A DNA stretch of 64,000 nt from Lysobacter silvisoli (GTDB lineage Bacteria > Pseudomonadota > Gammaproteobacteria > Xanthomonadales > Xanthomonadaceae): positions 1,674,001-1,738,000 of the forward strand of contig NZ_QTSU01000001.1 of assembly GCF_003382365.1 (NCBI RefSeq), in the 5' to 3' direction. A program made the position numbers and the translations under genes. The notes below the pieces were generated by a model that had not been told where the DNA came from, made no database searches, and saw nothing but the letters and a program-made list of their open reading frames with translations. Shown one piece after another: positions 62,255 to 64,000 of this stretch (the first letter of the stretch is position 1; the number at the start of each line of letters is the position of its first letter).

Positions 62255-62884
62255 ATGTTCGATCACCTGCTGGAACCCCTCGCCGGCCGTCATGGGCTGG
62301 CCCCGGACCAGGCCCGGGCGCTGCTCGCGGCCTGGCTGGACCGGATCTTCGACCCCGCCCGCGGCGGCCCGGCCGGCTTCCTGGCCGCCTTCCGGGCCCA
62401 GGGTCTGGAGGACCTGGCCGGCTCCTGGGTCGCACCGGGCCCGAACCGGCCGCTCACCGCCGACCAGTTGGAGCGGGTGTTCGGCGAGCGCGAACTGGCC
62501 GACCTGGCCGCGCGCCTGGACCTGCCCGCCGCGGTGGTGGCCAGCGCCTCGGCCGCGCTGCTGCCCGAAGCGGTGGACAGCCTGGGCGAGGACGGGCGCT
62601 GGCCGGGACCGGCGGAGTGGCCGCCCGCGGCCGACCCGGCCGCAGCGGAGCCCGCCGGCCTGCAAGCGGTGCGCGATGCCGGGCTCGGCCCCCTGTCGGC
62701 CAGCGATGCGCCGCTGTACCGCGCGCACGACGATGCGCCGCATCGCGACCCCGCCGATGGGCACCGCGTTGACGAACCTGTACCGGCACCCGCGTCGGCG
62801 TCGTCGCGCGCGCGGCGGTGGGCGATCGTGGTCGTCGCACTGCTGGCGATGGTCTTGGCGGCGCTGCTGTCGCTGCGCGGCTGA
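62255..62884 (+). CDS. YidB/DUF937-like protein with C-terminal membrane anchor
   Basis: 209 residues. The N-terminal half has the helical repeats of DUF937/YidB-like proteins (LADLAARLDLPAAVVASASA ... LLPEAVDSLG). A Pro/Asp-rich linker (YRAHDDAPHRDPADGHRVDE) leads to a single C-terminal helix (WAIVVVALLAMVLAALLSLR), so it would be anchored by its tail. Monocistronic and divergent from rplU. Function unknown. Confidence 0.7.
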   Translation: MFDHLLEPLAGRHGLAPDQARALLAAWLDRIFDPARGGPAGFLAAFRAQGLEDLAGSWVAPGPNRPLTADQLERVFGERELADLAARLDLPAAVVASASAALLPEAVDSLGEDGRWPGPAEWPPAADPAAAEPAGLQAVRDAGLGPLSASDAPLYRAHDDAPHRDPADGHRVDEPVPAPASASSRARRWAIVVVALLAMVLAALLSLRG

Positions 62885-63631
62885 GGCACGAATTTCCCGT
62901 ATCGCGACTTCGCTCACAGTATCGCGATTCCGCGCGAATGCTCGCGTTGGGGAAAAGCGCTGGCGCAAGCACGTTGCATCGCGCGCATTCGCATTCGTGA
63001 AGGCGGCTGTGTAAACACCGAATTTCATGGCGTTTTGCACATCGAATGCAGCGCAAGCGAGCCTGCGCATCGCCGCGCGCGTTACCGAATCGCAACGCTC
63101 CGGCACCGACTTTGGTCGCAGTGCGTGCCACTTGCGCGCATCGTTTGCATTTGTTTACGTTCCTTACGACGCGCCTGCAGGGGGTCGCGTTGCAGGAACC
63201 GGCACGGAGGCCGAGTCGCCGCGCAGTTGCGCGTGCGGACGCGGCGCATCGCGCCGGTTCCAAACACAGGGGCCTCTGCATGCGACTGGAATCGTCCAGC
63301 CTATTCGCTTCATTCGTCAGCCAAGTGCGCCGCGCGTCCGCGCGCACCCAGCCAGCTCACACCAGCAAGCGTCGCCGCAGCACGCGCGTGCATTCGATGC
63401 GCCGCGCGGCCTGCGCTCGCGTCGCAGCGTCGGAGACCGCGCTGCGCCACGCTGGGCTCCACGGTTTCCAACCCCACATCGCGACCACGCGCCGCCCGGG
63501 ACGGGCGTCGATGCGTGGCACGCGAACCCCAGTCCCGCGGCGAGGAGAAGAGAGCTAAGGCCGCGGACCCGCACCCGAAGCCGCTAGGGGAGGCAACGGG
63601 ATTCACGAGCTACGAACCAAGGATGTTTGTC
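62885..63631. other. Gene-free 750-bp region upstream of the S8 protease
   Basis: No credible gene: the open frames here (both strands) are short, rich in Arg/Ala/Cys, overlap each other, and lack ribosome sites. AT-rich patches occur around 62885-62940 (GAATTTCCCGTATCGCGA, repeated as CACAGTATCGCGATTCC) and 63140-63165 (ATCGTTTGCATTTGTTTACG); the latter could contain the protease promoter, implying a leader of about 450 nt. Confidence 0.55.
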
Positions 63632-64000
63632 ATGACTCGCAAAGCACGTTCGATGAAATGGACCGCACTGGCCATCGCCACCGCGATCGTGGTCGCACCG
63701 GCGGCCTACTCCGGCGGCAAGCTGCCGACGGCCAACAAGACCAAGGTCTCGACCTTGTCCCCGCAAGCGGCGCAGTCGGCTAAGGAACAGCCGGTGCGGC
63801 AAGACCGCTTCATCATCACCTACAAGGGCTCGGCCAGCGCCAAGAGCGCGTCGGCGGCCAAGGTAGGCACGCAGCTGTCGGCCGCGTCCAAGGCGCTGGG
63901 CCTGGGCATCGCGCCCATGCGCACGCTGGGCACCGGCGCGGCGCTGATCCGCACCGACCGCAAGCTCGACAGCGCCGCCAGCAAGGCGCTGATGATCGAG
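63632..64000 (+). CDS. S8-family (subtilisin-like) extracellular protease precursor, N-terminal part
   Basis: 123 codons to the window end, still open. Start ATG at 63632 with AAGGA 8 bases upstream (an in-frame ATG at 63623 overlaps that site). Signal peptide: basic MTRKARSMKW, hydrophobic ALAIATAIVVAPAAYSGG. Then an inhibitor I9-like propeptide opens with DRFIITYKGSASAKSASAAK and continues GAALIRTDRKLDSAASKALM, the layout of Lysobacter/Xanthomonas secreted S8 proteases. The catalytic domain is off the right edge, so the family call rests on the propeptide. Confidence 0.8.
   Translation, partial: MTRKARSMKWTALAIATAIVVAPAAYSGGKLPTANKTKVSTLSPQAAQSAKEQPVRQDRFIITYKGSASAKSASAAKVGTQLSAASKALGLGIAPMRTLGTGAALIRTDRKLDSAASKALMIE

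Noticed and set aside
62885-63606. Frames of 85-186 residues upstream of the protease
   Set aside because: Arg/Ala-rich shadows with no start context; the region behaves as intergenic.

Overview
The window is high-GC DNA with closely packed genes and many ATGA/GTGA start-stop overlaps. It very probably comes from a Lysobacter-like member of the Xanthomonadaceae. The evidence is the housekeeping order (rimM-rpsP, ffh beside a CcsA-family gene, ispH-lspA-ileS-ribF-murJ-rpsT, rplU-rpmA-obgE), abundant palindromic repeats with the core GTAGGAGCGGCGTGAGCCGCG, a type IV secretion (T4SS) effector ending in an XVIPCD-type tail, and an S8 protease with an I9-type propeptide at the right edge. The species call is inference.

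Left part (1-12.4 kb): 3' part of the rimM/rpsP locus, a secreted protein with a duplicated domain, ffh, a CcsA-like membrane protein, a CPBP-type membrane protease relative, then a complete MarR-controlled drug-efflux locus (regulator, outer-membrane factor, HlyD/EmrA adaptor, EmrB-type 14-TM pump). After a terminator comes a lone hypX/hoxX-like gene (CO-ligand synthesis for NiFe hydrogenase) with no hydrogenase genes nearby.

Middle-left (12.6-21.5 kb): two antibacterial effector/immunity candidates around radA. The first is an 826-residue lipase-like protein with an XVIPCD tail, divergent from an ankyrin lipoprotein; both are bracketed by the same family of short palindromic repeats. The second is a 375-residue protein with an H/D/E-rich DUF6973-like core behind a lipoprotein gene. 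Between radA and the second pair lies a roughly 730-bp array of six palindromic units of about 124 bp.

Centre (21.5-43 kb): hydrolases and two metallo-beta-lactamase-fold proteins, a LysR regulator coupled to an unusual cysteine-free sirtuin, a copper-linked block (DUF2946, TonB receptor, 43-residue membrane peptide, PCuAC lipoprotein), and a seven-gene operon cyoABCD-surf1-regB-regA that joins a quinol oxidase to its likely redox sensor. Next come an MFS carrier, an unrecognised two-gene pair that could be toxin/immunity, and an arsenic operon arsR-arsI-arsN-arsC-aqp with no energy-driven efflux pump.

Right-centre (43-52 kb): mostly small hypothetical and stress-type genes (ferritin-like, DUF6766, a disordered Q/D/R-rich protein, CorA, DUF4142), an Asp-nucleophile alpha/beta hydrolase, a lipoprotein broken by a one-base slip in a homopolymer, an orphan PemK/MazF-type toxin and a DUF6714 protein. 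This is the most accessory-looking part.

Right (52-64 kb): conserved housekeeping genes on the minus strand (tRNA-Thr, ispH, lspA, ileS, ribF, murJ, obgE, rpmA, rplU), rpsT on the plus strand, a DUF937 protein, a 750-bp stretch without a gene, and the start of the S8 protease.
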